Shown: positions 1 through 7,298, counted from the stretch's first letter. The stretch: DNA of 10,748 nt from Pseudomonadota bacterium (GCA_023394015.1 JAEXBL010000082.1:1-10748), one strand, 5' to 3'. Notes: generated by a model not told the origin, from the letters alone. A program made the numbers and translations.

Positions 1-465
1 CGACAGCGACGAGCCGCGCGTGTCCACCACGAAATGCGCGCACTCCCGGTACAGCGGGTCGCGCTCGTCGTACAAGTCCCTCAGCTTTTTCAGTGCATCG
101 CCGCCTTGCAGCAGCGGCCGCTTGGTGTCGTGCCGCAGGCGCTTGAACAATTGCTCTGGCGCAGCGCGCAGGTAGATCACCGTGCCGCGCTCGCGCAAAC
201 GCTGCCGATTGATGGGGCGCAGCACCGCGCCGCCGCCGGTGGCCAGCACCAGGTGCGGACTGTCCTGTGTCAGCTCGTCGATCACGGCCTCCTCGACGTC
301 TCGAAACGCCTGTTCGCCATGGCTGTCGAAATAGCTGCGAATGCTGCAGCCCAGGCGCTGCTCGATCACCTGGTCCGAATCGGCCAAGTCCAGCGACAAG
401 CGGCGCGCGAGGGTCCGCGCCGCCGTCGATTTACCGCTGCCGGGGAGGCCGATGAGGACGATCAT
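1..465 (-). CDS. aroK: Shikimate kinase AroK, N-terminal 155 codons (C-terminus beyond left edge)
   Basis: Cytoplasmic shikimate kinase transfers the ATP gamma-phosphate to shikimate in the chorismate (aromatic amino acid) pathway. The reverse-strand translation begins MIVLIGLPGSGKST, giving a Walker A P-loop at residues 6-14. An ADSD stretch at 28-31 carries the shikimate-binding Asp (D31), FR at 54-55 carries the shikimate-binding Arg, TGGG at 76-79 is the glycine-rich shikimate site, and KRPLL near residue 117 belongs to the lid. The family is about 170-180 residues, so only a short C-terminus is missing. I chose the ATG at 465 because it places the P-loop at the usual distance from the N-terminus. 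No good ribosome binding site precedes it. An in-frame ATG at 501 would add 12 residues and also lacks one. The usual downstream partner aroB would lie off the left edge. A terminator at 616-650 separates the gene from the upstream lipoprotein and pil genes, so it should have its own promoter. Confidence 0.95.
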   Translation of the reverse strand, partial: MIVLIGLPGSGKSTAARTLARRLSLDLADSDQVIEQRLGCSIRSYFDSHGEQAFRDVEEAVIDELTQDSPHLVLATGGGAVLRPINRQRLRERGTVIYLRAAPEQLFKRLRHDTKRPLLQGGDALKKLRDLYDERDPLYRECAHFVVDTRGSSLS

Positions 466-499
466 GAAGATTTGTCGATGTGGAAAATGCCTATAAAGC

Positions 500-527
500 A
501 TTCAGCAGACAAGGCACTTGCAGTCAA
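500..527 (-). promoter_or_regulatory. Weak candidate promoter for aroK
   Basis: On the minus strand a TTGACT hexamer (522-527, 5 of 6 to the sigma-70 -35 box) is followed after 16 bases by CTGAAT (500-505, 3 of 6 to the -10 box). A promoter is expected between the terminator at 616-650 and aroK. The -10 match is poor, and the element would place the start just upstream of, or over, the alternative ATG at 501. It is a best guess only. Confidence 0.2.
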
Positions 528-615
528 GCTGATGTGGGCTGAGGCTATGGTTCGAGAGGCATGACACAGATTCAACGCCAAGGCTACTTCGGAAGAGTCT
601 CGAGGCTAGCAACCA

Positions 616-650
616 CACAAAAAAAGCACGCCGATACTTCGGCGTGCTTT
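616..650 (-). terminator. Strong Rho-independent terminator after the Ig lipoprotein gene
   Basis: Positions 623-634 and 639-650 form a perfect 12-base-pair inverted repeat around a 4-base loop (635-638). On the minus strand the hairpin runs straight into seven T residues (complement of A619-A625), the classic intrinsic terminator form. It lies 56 bases beyond the lipoprotein stop codon at 706. It should end the pilM-to-lipoprotein transcript and insulate aroK. On the plus strand the 3' side lacks a T-run beyond the stem, so termination is mainly for minus-strand transcripts. Confidence 0.92.
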
Positions 651-705
651 CAACGGCCGCAACTGCGATAAACCTGCAGCCCGAAAGTCAAGTGCACAGG
701 GGCGA

Positions 706-2163
706 TCAGGGCTCAGTGATCGTGACCGTCACGCTGCCACTCACCGTGACGCCCTTGGTATCGGTCACATCGACCCTAAACGTATAAGTACCTGCTGTAC
801 TGACCGATCCGCTCAAAACGCCTGCGTCCGACACCGACAAGCCCGTTGGCACTCCGGTTGACTTCCATTTGTAGGGTGGGGTCCCGCCGGTCGCACTCAA
901 GGCATAGGAAATCGCCTCGTCTTTCTCTGCAGAGATCTTGGCTTCATCGATAGCAAGTGGCTTGCAGTCGCCTGCCTGGACGTCAATAGTCAGGTTGAGC
1001 GTAGCTTGGGTCCCTGCACCGTCTGTCACACGCACAGCGACAGCGTAAGCACCGACATTGGCGCCATTGGCAAAGTCCGGCACTCCAGACAGCACGCCGT
1101 CGCTGGACAAGCTCAGCCCTGCCGGCAATCCACCCAACGCTTGCCAGTGATAGGGTGGCACGCCGCCGCTGGCTTCCAGCGCATAGCTCGTGGACCGGTT
1201 ACAGGTCGCGGTCACTGTCTGGGGTTTGACCTCCAATGGCTCCTTGGCGATGCCGTCTACCACTGGCACTGCCAACCGCTGAGCCACTGGGAACTGAACC
1301 CCATTGGTCACATCGTTGTCCCAGCGGTCAGCCACCAATTGCAGCAGGATCACTCCACGTTTCGGTCCACTGGCCAAATGGAAATCAGCGACGCCATCGT
1401 GTGAACTGGTTTGAATCACCGAGCCCCACTGCGCTCCTCTGATGAGGCGGGCTCCTTCAGCTGCTTCGCCTTCGTCGACGATGGACACCTGCAGATTGGC
1501 AGCGCCGGGATTCGCGACCTGCTGGTTCGCCTCGTCCCGAATGATGGCCTGCAGAGCGATGCTGTTGGGGACGCTGTTCGGGTTATTTCGAGAGCCGAGG
1601 TAGGGCGTCCTCGGGTCAGTGGCCTGCACGTTCACGCTGGCGGGCATGCCTCCTGCACCGCCCGGAGCACCGCCAACCGTGATGTCCACACTCGCGGCCT
1701 TCACTTGCTGGTCGCGCGGATCGGTGATCGTGCAGGTGATTCTGGCCGTGCCCGCGGTGGTACCGGCGTGAAAATGGAAGGAGTTGCCTCCGGAGTTGGC
1801 CCCCAGCGTGATGCTGCGGTAAGCCAGCGGGTTGCCGTCATCGTCTTCATGCTCCGGATCTCCGTCCAGATAATAGAGTGAGCCCGTGTTCAAGCCACCC
1901 GCCACATTGCATGCGAAGGCATCTTCGGAGCCGAGGACAGGCCTCCCCCCCTCCGTGGCGTTGACATAAAGAATGGTTGTGAAGGGCGCATAAGTACCCT
2001 TGCCCGGCCCCACTCCACCGATATTCAACGGCAGCTGTGACTGGTCGGCTCTCAGGGTGATCTTGTATTCCAGTTGCGTATCCCCTGGGCTGCCCCCGCC
2101 ACCGCCACAACCTGCCACCAGCGCGGCCAGGCCGAGCCCGATACTTGATGCGATTCGCTTCAC
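706..2163 (-). CDS. Surface lipoprotein with two tandem putative Ig (He_PIG-like) domains, located after pilQ
   Basis: Predicted 485-residue exported lipoprotein of unknown function. The N-terminus is a short basic start, a hydrophobic stretch, then the lipobox VAGC with lipidated Cys19, followed by five glycines as a flexible tether. Residues about 30-165 and 174-300 look like beta-rich Ig-type domains, an inference from alternating beta patterns and a conserved-looking Cys85/Cys144. Residues 307-397 and 401-483 are clear tandem putative Ig domains. Each has the GGxPPYxW motif (333-340 and 426-433), then GLS...GVLSG, then a YxxxVxVTD strand. An acidic loop (DGDPEHEDDDGN, 100-111) could bind cations. 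The start is GTG at 2163, preceded by AGAGGGG about 7 bases upstream. The gene begins 45 bases after pilQ with no visible terminator between, and a strong terminator follows, so it is probably the last gene of the pilus operon. Its DNA looks less G+C-rich than its neighbours (33 of 60 G/C at 781-840). A pilus-linked adhesin or secretin-accessory role is speculation. Confidence 0.85.
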   Translation of the reverse strand: MKRIASSIGLGLAALVAGCGGGGGSPGDTQLEYKITLRADQSQLPLNIGGVGPGKGTYAPFTTILYVNATEGGRPVLGSEDAFACNVAGGLNTGSLYYLDGDPEHEDDDGNPLAYRSITLGANSGGNSFHFHAGTTAGTARITCTITDPRDQQVKAASVDITVGGAPGGAGGMPASVNVQATDPRTPYLGSRNNPNSVPNSIALQAIIRDEANQQVANPGAANLQVSIVDEGEAAEGARLIRGAQWGSVIQTSSHDGVADFHLASGPKRGVILLQLVADRWDNDVTNGVQFPVAQRLAVPVVDGIAKEPLEVKPQTVTATCNRSTSYALEASGGVPPYHWQALGGLPAGLSLSSDGVLSGVPDFANGANVGAYAVAVRVTDGAGTQATLNLTIDVQAGDCKPLAIDEAKISAEKDEAISYALSATGGTPPYKWKSTGVPTGLSVSDAGVLSGSVSTAGTYTFRVDVTDTKGVTVSGSVTVTITEP

Positions 2164-2208
2164 GAAAGACCCCTCTTTTTAACTGACTGTGTATCCAAAG
2201 CTCCAGCC

Positions 2209-4362
2209 TCAGCGCATCGCGCCGTGGTCTGAAATCATCTTGGGCGTGATGAACACCAGCATTTCCTGCTTGTCCGCCTCGCGGGTGCGCTGCTTGAACA
2301 AGTTGCCCAGCACCGGAATATCGCCGAGCAAGGGCACCTTGTTCTCGCTCTCGCGTTCGGTGAGCTCAAAGATGCCGCCAATCACCACCGTGCCGCCGTT
2401 CTCGACCAGCACCTGCGTCTGCACGCGCTTGGTGTTGATGGACATGCCGCCCTCCACCGGCGTGCCGGGGCTGTCCTTGTTGACGTCCAGGTCGAGAATG
2501 ATGTTGCCCTCGGGGGTGATCTGGGGTGTCACCTCCAGCTTCAGCACCGCCTTGCGGAACGAGATGGAGGTCGCGCCGCTGGACGTGGCTTGCTGGTAAG
2601 GGAATTCCGTACCCTGCTCGATGATGGCCTTGGTCTGGTCGGCGGTCACGACCCGCGGGCTGGACACCACGCGCCCCTTGCCATCGGCCTCCAAGGCAGA
2701 GATTTCAAGGTTCAGGAAGCGGTTGGCCGCCGAGCTGAACAGGGAAATCGCAAAGTTGGCGGGCGACACGCCGCCAATGCCCGAAGCAGGCAAGTTGACC
2801 ATTTGCGAGGTCAGCGACGAGAGGCCCGAGGCTTCGAACGCGCCCGTGGTGGCACCGATGGCGTTGTAGTTGCCACCAAAGGCCACGCGGTTACCGCCAC
2901 CCACGTGGTAGCCTGCATCACCACCGCGAATGCCGCGCAGATCGCCCCCGCCCAGACGCACGCCAAGCGACTTGCCAAAGGTATCGGTGGCCTCGACGAT
3001 GCGCGCCTCGATCAGCACCTGGCGCACCGGCACGTCCAGCTTGGCAATCATCTCCTCGATCTGCGCCAGGCGCGATGGGATGTCGGAAACGAACAGCTGG
3101 TTGGTTCGCGGCTCGGCGATCACCGAGCCCCGAGGGCTCAGCAGACTGGTGCTGCGGCCACCGCCACCCGCACCAGTGCCGCTGCTGCTGGTCAACTGGG
3201 CCGCAATCTCAGGCGCCTTGCTGTAATTCAACTGGAACGACTGCGTTTGCACGGGCTCCAGATCACGAATCGCCTGCTGCGCTTCCAGTTCGGCCTTTTC
3301 CTTGGCAGCCAGTTCATCCTTGGGCGCAATCTGCAGCACGTTACCGACGCGTTTCATCCCCAGGCTCTTGGCCTGCAAAATGATGTCCAGCGCCTGGTCC
3401 CAGGGCACGTCCTTCAGGCGCAGGGTCAGGTTGCCCTGCACAGTGTCCGAGGTGACGATGTTGAAGTTGGTGAAATCCGCAATCACCTGCAGCAGCGAGC
3501 GAACGTCGATGTTCTGGAAGTTCAGCGACAGCTTTTCACCGCGGTAGCCCGGCCCCTGGGTCAGCTTGTCCTGGCTGACTTTTTGCTGCCGCACCTCGAC
3601 CACCAGCTGGTTGTCGCTCTGGTAGGCGCTGTGCTCCCACAAACCCTTGGGCTCGATCACCATGCGCACCCGGTCGCCGGATTGCACGGTGGTGATGGTC
3701 TGCACCGGCGTACCGAAGTCGGTCACGTCCAGACGGCGGCGCAGACCTTCGGGCAGGCTGGTGCGCAAGAACTCCACCACCAGGTTCTGGCCCTGCTGGC
3801 GAATGTCCACGCCCACCTGGTTGTTGGCCAGGTCCACGATCACGCGGCCGGTGTTCTCCACGCCGCGGCGGAAGTCGATGTCACGCAGCGGCAAGGCGCC
3901 ATCGTTGTGGCTTTCGGCAAACACGCTGGGCGGCGCACTGGGCGCCGCCGTGGCAGAAGCCACCGGGTTCAACGACACCAGCAGGGAGCGCCCCTGCACT
4001 TCCGCCTGGTAGCTGGTGGGCTGGCTCAGGTTGAGCACGACCCGGGTACGATCCGCCGCCTGAACCACGTGCGCCATGCGGAGATTGCCGTGGTTCAACT
4101 CCACCGAATTGCGCTGCAACTCGCTGATGACGCCCGGAAAATCCAGCGCGATGCGCGCCGGGGACTGCACCACGAAGCCCGCCGGCACCGCCGCCAGGGG
4201 CTCGCTGAGATCGATCCTGACGACCTCGGCGCCGCCCTGAATGGAGCTGCTGATGGCCTGGATACGGGGCTGCGCCTGACTCAGGCTGGCCACGCCCAGC
4301 AGGAGGACCCCGATCCCCCGAAAGCCCACGCGGCCCACCATTGATTTGACCCACATCCTCAT
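2209..4362 (-). CDS. pilQ: Type IV pilus secretin PilQ
   Basis: PilQ forms the outer-membrane secretin channel through which type IV pili are extruded. The protein is 717 residues from the ATG at 4362. That start overlaps the pilP stop (ATGA) and has AGGAG 8 bases upstream. The frame stays open 15 codons further, inside pilP, but that extension has no signal peptide logic. Visible layout: signal peptide 1-30 ending SQA; two AMIN-type peptidoglycan-binding domains at about 33-133 and 155-258; an N0/STN domain at about 277-347 (LSLNFQNIDVRSLLQVIADF); an N1 secretin domain at about 373-445 with a Ser/Gly-rich insert (392-403); and the secretin beta-barrel domain from about 447 to 710. The secretin signature VPLLGDIPVLGNLF is at 676-689, and an MLVFITPKMI strand is at the end. 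AMIN domains tie PilQ to the cell wall. Last of the five pil genes; the Ig lipoprotein gene starts 45 bases downstream. Confidence 0.97.
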   Translation of the reverse strand: MRMWVKSMVGRVGFRGIGVLLLGVASLSQAQPRIQAISSSIQGGAEVVRIDLSEPLAAVPAGFVVQSPARIALDFPGVISELQRNSVELNHGNLRMAHVVQAADRTRVVLNLSQPTSYQAEVQGRSLLVSLNPVASATAAPSAPPSVFAESHNDGALPLRDIDFRRGVENTGRVIVDLANNQVGVDIRQQGQNLVVEFLRTSLPEGLRRRLDVTDFGTPVQTITTVQSGDRVRMVIEPKGLWEHSAYQSDNQLVVEVRQQKVSQDKLTQGPGYRGEKLSLNFQNIDVRSLLQVIADFTNFNIVTSDTVQGNLTLRLKDVPWDQALDIILQAKSLGMKRVGNVLQIAPKDELAAKEKAELEAQQAIRDLEPVQTQSFQLNYSKAPEIAAQLTSSSGTGAGGGGRSTSLLSPRGSVIAEPRTNQLFVSDIPSRLAQIEEMIAKLDVPVRQVLIEARIVEATDTFGKSLGVRLGGGDLRGIRGGDAGYHVGGGNRVAFGGNYNAIGATTGAFEASGLSSLTSQMVNLPASGIGGVSPANFAISLFSSAANRFLNLEISALEADGKGRVVSSPRVVTADQTKAIIEQGTEFPYQQATSSGATSISFRKAVLKLEVTPQITPEGNIILDLDVNKDSPGTPVEGGMSINTKRVQTQVLVENGGTVVIGGIFELTERESENKVPLLGDIPVLGNLFKQRTREADKQEMLVFITPKMISDHGAMR

Positions 4363-4901
4363 TTCGTGTTCTCCTGCAGCTGCAGTGTCGTGCTGCGCTC
4401 TATCCATTCGCCGGCGGCGTCCTGCACGATTTCCCGCAAAGTGATTTCACCTTCGGAAATCCGCATCACACGGCCGTAGTTCTGACCCAGGTAATTGCCT
4501 TGCCGGACCTGGTGCAGCAGATGGTCCACCCGCACCAACGCCACCTTCTGCCCGGCGCGGTCCAGGCTGCCCACCATGGTCATGGCATCCAGCGGGTAGG
4601 ACTCCAGCGGCTCCTTGCGGCGATTCAGCTCCGGCGCCAGCAGTGCCGCGCTGACGCTGAGCGGCCCGCTTTCGCGCCGCAGCACCTGCGTCAGGCGCTC
4701 GCTGCCGAACGCATCCGCCGCCGTGGCGCCGATGTAGTTCAAGGGCACGTACTGCACCGGCTCGGACAGGGGGCTGACCTTGGGCGTGGTCTGGCGCCGC
4801 TGCTCGGCCATCCACTGCTGCAGGTCGCCGTGGTTCGGGGAGCAGGCCGTCAGCCCGGCCAGGCCACCTGCCAATGCCATGATCCAGATAAACCGGGTCA
4901 T
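4359..4901 (-). CDS. pilP: Type IV pilus inner-membrane lipoprotein PilP
   Basis: PilP is the periplasmic lipoprotein that links the PilN/PilO inner-membrane pair to the N0 domain of PilQ. The 180-residue product, normal for the family, starts MTRFIWIM and has the lipobox LTAC with Cys20. A low-complexity, disordered-looking segment (about 21-75) is the region that in studied homologues binds PilN/PilO. The C-terminal beta domain covers about 95-175, with the family-typical ESYPLDAMTMVGSL (100-113) and VRQGNYLGQNYGRV (132-145) stretches. The ATG at 4901 overlaps the pilO stop in an ATGA, and its own stop overlaps the pilQ ATG in the same way. This suggests tight translational coupling. Nothing looks truncated. 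Confidence 0.96.
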   Translation of the reverse strand: MTRFIWIMALAGGLAGLTACSPNHGDLQQWMAEQRRQTTPKVSPLSEPVQYVPLNYIGATAADAFGSERLTQVLRRESGPLSVSAALLAPELNRRKEPLESYPLDAMTMVGSLDRAGQKVALVRVDHLLHQVRQGNYLGQNYGRVMRISEGEITLREIVQDAAGEWIERSTTLQLQENTK

Positions 4902-5593
4902 CTCTTCCCCTTTGCCTTCGTCTTCGCAGCCGCCGCCCGTTGCGCGGCAATTTCCTCCGGATCGAGGTACCGGTAGGTCTTGGCCGTGGCCTGAAGCGAC
5001 AGAGAACCCTCCTTGCCCTTTTCCGAGCTCGGCGCAATCGACAGGTTGTTCAAGGTCACGATGCGCGACAGGTTGGCGATGTCGGCAGTGAACGCGCCGA
5101 TGTCGTGGTAGCGCCCGGTCACCTTCAGGGCGATGGGCAACTCGGCGTAGTAGTCCTTGACCACCAGCTGCCCCGGCCGGAACAGGTCGAACTGCAGGCT
5201 CCGCCCCAGGCCGGCCTGGTTGATGTCGGACAGCAGCGCATCCATCTCGGCCTTGCTCGGCAACTGCTTCTCCAGCAGGTTGACGTACTGCATCACCTGG
5301 GCGCGCTGCTGCTTCAGCAGCTCCAGGCTCACGGCCTTTTGCAGCTTGGTCTGATACTCAGAGCGCAGGGTCGCCTCCCTGGCACGCTCGGCTTCCAGCG
5401 TTTCATCTTCGCCTTTCAGCCACAGGAACCAGAGCAGTACCAGGACCGCCGCCGCGACCACCGCAAACAGTGCGTAGCGCGGAATCGCCGGCCAGGACGA
5501 CGGATCACGGGTATCCAGGCCACGGAACTGGTCGCTAAAGTTCCGCAGCGACTCCGCCACATCCACGTTTCGAGAAGATTTTTTCTGAGCCAT
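4898..5593 (-). CDS. pilO: Type IV pilus inner-membrane protein PilO
   Basis: PilO pairs with PilN in the inner membrane and, with PilP, forms the alignment subcomplex of the type IV pilus. Of 231 residues, 1-39 are cytoplasmic and charged, 40-59 are a single transmembrane helix (ALFAVVAAAVLVLLWFLWL), about 61-108 form a coiled coil rich in Glu, Lys and Gln, and about 115-210 form the ferredoxin-like periplasmic domain (including the KDYYAELPIALKVTGRYHDI stretch). The C-terminus (217-231) is an Ala/Lys tail. The start is ATG at 5593. This is the one junction of the operon without overlap: 17 bases separate it from the pilN stop, and the ribosome binding site is weak (GGCGG). The pilN stop is followed at once by a second in-frame TGA, and a four-codon ATG...TAG mini-frame lies in the gap, so re-initiation by ribosomes leaving pilN is possible. 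Confidence 0.96.
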   Translation of the reverse strand: MAQKKSSRNVDVAESLRNFSDQFRGLDTRDPSSWPAIPRYALFAVVAAAVLVLLWFLWLKGEDETLEAERAREATLRSEYQTKLQKAVSLELLKQQRAQVMQYVNLLEKQLPSKAEMDALLSDINQAGLGRSLQFDLFRPGQLVVKDYYAELPIALKVTGRYHDIGAFTADIANLSRIVTLNNLSIAPSSEKGKEGSLSLQATAKTYRYLDPEEIAAQRAAAAKTKAKGKR

Positions 5594-5610
5594 GGTCTAC
5601 CGCCCGCTCA

Positions 5611-6207
5611 TCACGACTTGGCGGCGGACGCGGCCGCCTGCGCATCACTGGCGCGCTGCAGTTGCACACGCACCGTGAAGTTGTAGACACGGCGCTGCTC
5701 ACGCGGGCTGAGCGCCAGGTTGGAGGCCACGATCTCGATCAGCTCGGGCTTGGACACCCATTCGCTGTGGCGCGACAGGTTGCGCAGCAGCTCGGACACC
5801 CGCTCGTTGGACTGGGCCACACCCGACAGCAGCACGTTCTGGTTCTCCTGCTTGATCCCCTTCAGGTAGATACCGTCCGGCAGCTGCATGACGGACTCGT
5901 TGAGCAGGTGCACCGGCAGGTTGCGGTCGGCCTGCAGGCTTTCCACCGCCTCCTGGCGCGCCTTCAGGGCCGCGATCTCCTCCTGCAGCGTGGCCACCTC
6001 CTTGATCTCCTCGTCGAGCTTCTTGATCTCACGGGTCAAAAAGGCGTTGCGACCCTGCTGGCCGGAAATTTCGTTCTGGTACCAGAGGTAGATGCCGCCC
6101 GCCAGCAAGGCGCCCAGCAAGGCCGACAGGCCCAATGAAACGTTGAATATCTGGCGCGCACGCTTGCGCGCCATCTCCCGGTGGGGGAGCAGGTTGATCA
6201 GAATCAC
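5611..6207 (-). CDS. pilN: Type IV pilus inner-membrane protein PilN
   Basis: PilN recruits the cytoplasmic protein PilM to the inner membrane and pairs with PilO in the periplasm. The 198-residue product begins MILINLLPHRE. INLLP (4-8) is the conserved N-terminal motif that inserts into PilM in known structures. A basic stretch (10-19) precedes the single transmembrane helix at about 21-43. A coiled coil follows at about 52-95 (REIKKLDEEIKEVATLQEEI), then a ferredoxin-like domain at about 98-185 with LPDGIYLKGI (109-118). A short Ala/Ser tail ends the protein. The start codon is GTG at 6207, embedded as GTGA over the pilM stop. The INLLP motif right after it leaves little doubt about the start. 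Confidence 0.96.
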   Translation of the reverse strand: MILINLLPHREMARKRARQIFNVSLGLSALLGALLAGGIYLWYQNEISGQQGRNAFLTREIKKLDEEIKEVATLQEEIAALKARQEAVESLQADRNLPVHLLNESVMQLPDGIYLKGIKQENQNVLLSGVAQSNERVSELLRNLSRHSEWVSKPELIEIVASNLALSPREQRRVYNFTVRVQLQRASDAQAAASAAKS

Positions 6208-7280
6208 CGCAGAAACCTCCGCATGGCCAGGCCGCAGGCTGTCAGGTACGACGGCGCTTCACGCTGCATCTTCTTCTCGCGCACGGCGCGGCCGATCTCC
6301 ATGCCGTCGAACGGGTTCACCACCTGGCAGGGGAACGAGGTGTGCCGCGTGATGGCCTCGGTCAGGCCGGGGACGCTGGCCGTGCCGCCGGCGAGCAGGA
6401 TGTAGTCGACCCGGTTGTGGGGCGTGCTGGTGAAGAAGAACTTCAGGGCGCGCTCCACCTCCTGCGCCAGCGACTCCACATAGGGCTGCAGCACCACCGT
6501 GCCGTAGTCGTCGGGCAACTCACCGGCGCGCTTCTTGGCCTCGGCTTCTTCCTGGGTGAAGCCGTACTGGCGCACCAGCATCTGCGTCAGCTGCGCGCCG
6601 CCGAAGACCTGGTCCCGCTCGTACACCAGGTCGTCGTTGCGCAGCACCTGCATGGTGGAGGTCATGGCGCCGATCTCGAACAGGGCGATCAGCGCGTCGG
6701 CGCCCCCGCCCGGCAGGCGCTCGATGATGCGGCTGGCCGCCAGGCGCGAGGCGTAGGTTTCCACATCCAGCACCACCGGCACCAGGCCCACGGCCTCGGC
6801 CAGGCCCTGGCGGTCTTCCACCTTTTCCTTGCGCGAGGCGGCGATCACCACCTCGACGTCGCCGGCCGACGTGGCGCTCGGCCCCACCACGCAGAAGTCC
6901 AGGCTCACCTCGTCGAGCGAGAACGGGATGTACTGGTTCGCCTCGGACTCGACCTGCACCTCCAGCTCACGCTCGCTCAGGCCAGCCGGTAAAATGATCT
7001 TCTTGCTGATCACCACCGAGGCCGGCAATGCCATGGCGACGTTCTTCGTCTTGGTGCCGCTGCGTCCCACCAGGCGGCGCGCCGCCTCGACGACTTCCTC
7101 GAACTTCTCGATATTGCCTTCGCTGATCCAGCCACGCTCCAGCGGCTCGATGCCGCAGCGCTCCAGCACGAGGTTGCCGGAACGGTCCTGCCCCAGCTCG
7201 ACCAGCTTGATGCTGGAGGTGCTGACGTCGAGCCCGATCAGGGGTGCCGGTTGACGGCTGAACAACGACCCAGTGTTCAA
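6204..7280 (-). CDS. pilM: Type IV pilus actin-like ATPase PilM
   Basis: PilM is a cytoplasmic FtsA/actin-like protein that binds the PilN tail and signals between the pilus ATPases and the alignment complex. In the 358 residues, phosphate-1 is at about 16-29 (GLDVSTSSIKLVEL), phosphate-2 at about 199-212 (ALFEIGAMTSTMQV), and the adenosine motif at about 294-306 (ILLAGGTASVPGL). In phosphate-2 the expected Asp of DIG is Glu202. The start appears to be TTG at 7280: in-frame upstream codons reach a stop at 7293-7295 without any ATG or GTG, and GGGA lies about 7 bases before the TTG. A later start at the TTG at 7265 would remove only five residues. First gene of the pilMNOPQ operon and divergent from mrcA, an arrangement known from many beta- and gammaproteobacteria. 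A weak promoter candidate is at 7299-7328. Confidence 0.95.
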   Translation of the reverse strand: MNTGSLFSRQPAPLIGLDVSTSSIKLVELGQDRSGNLVLERCGIEPLERGWISEGNIEKFEEVVEAARRLVGRSGTKTKNVAMALPASVVISKKIILPAGLSERELEVQVESEANQYIPFSLDEVSLDFCVVGPSATSAGDVEVVIAASRKEKVEDRQGLAEAVGLVPVVLDVETYASRLAASRIIERLPGGGADALIALFEIGAMTSTMQVLRNDDLVYERDQVFGGAQLTQMLVRQYGFTQEEAEAKKRAGELPDDYGTVVLQPYVESLAQEVERALKFFFTSTPHNRVDYILLAGGTASVPGLTEAITRHTSFPCQVVNPFDGMEIGRAVREKKMQREAPSYLTACGLAMRRFLR

Positions 7281-7298
7281 GACAATATCCCGTTACTT

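Noticed and set aside
34..564. Plus-strand 176-codon frame across the aroK region
   Set aside because: It is antisense to aroK, which shows the P-loop, shikimate-binding and lid motifs on the minus strand.
466..705. Search for a small gene or RNA between aroK and the lipoprotein gene
   Set aside because: Apart from the terminator and a weak promoter candidate I see no short frame with a ribosome binding site and no recognisable RNA structure.
2590..4344. Long plus-strand open frame of 584 codons opposite pilQ
   Set aside because: It is the antisense shadow of a high-G+C gene with a clearly functional secretin on the other strand. Its translation is His/Gln/Arg-rich with no domain logic, no ribosome binding site and no start near a plausible promoter.
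4363..4407. Upstream ATG extension of pilQ by 15 codons
   Set aside because: It lies inside pilP and would put a charged segment before the signal peptide. The ATG at 4362 has AGGAG upstream and the usual ATGA overlap.
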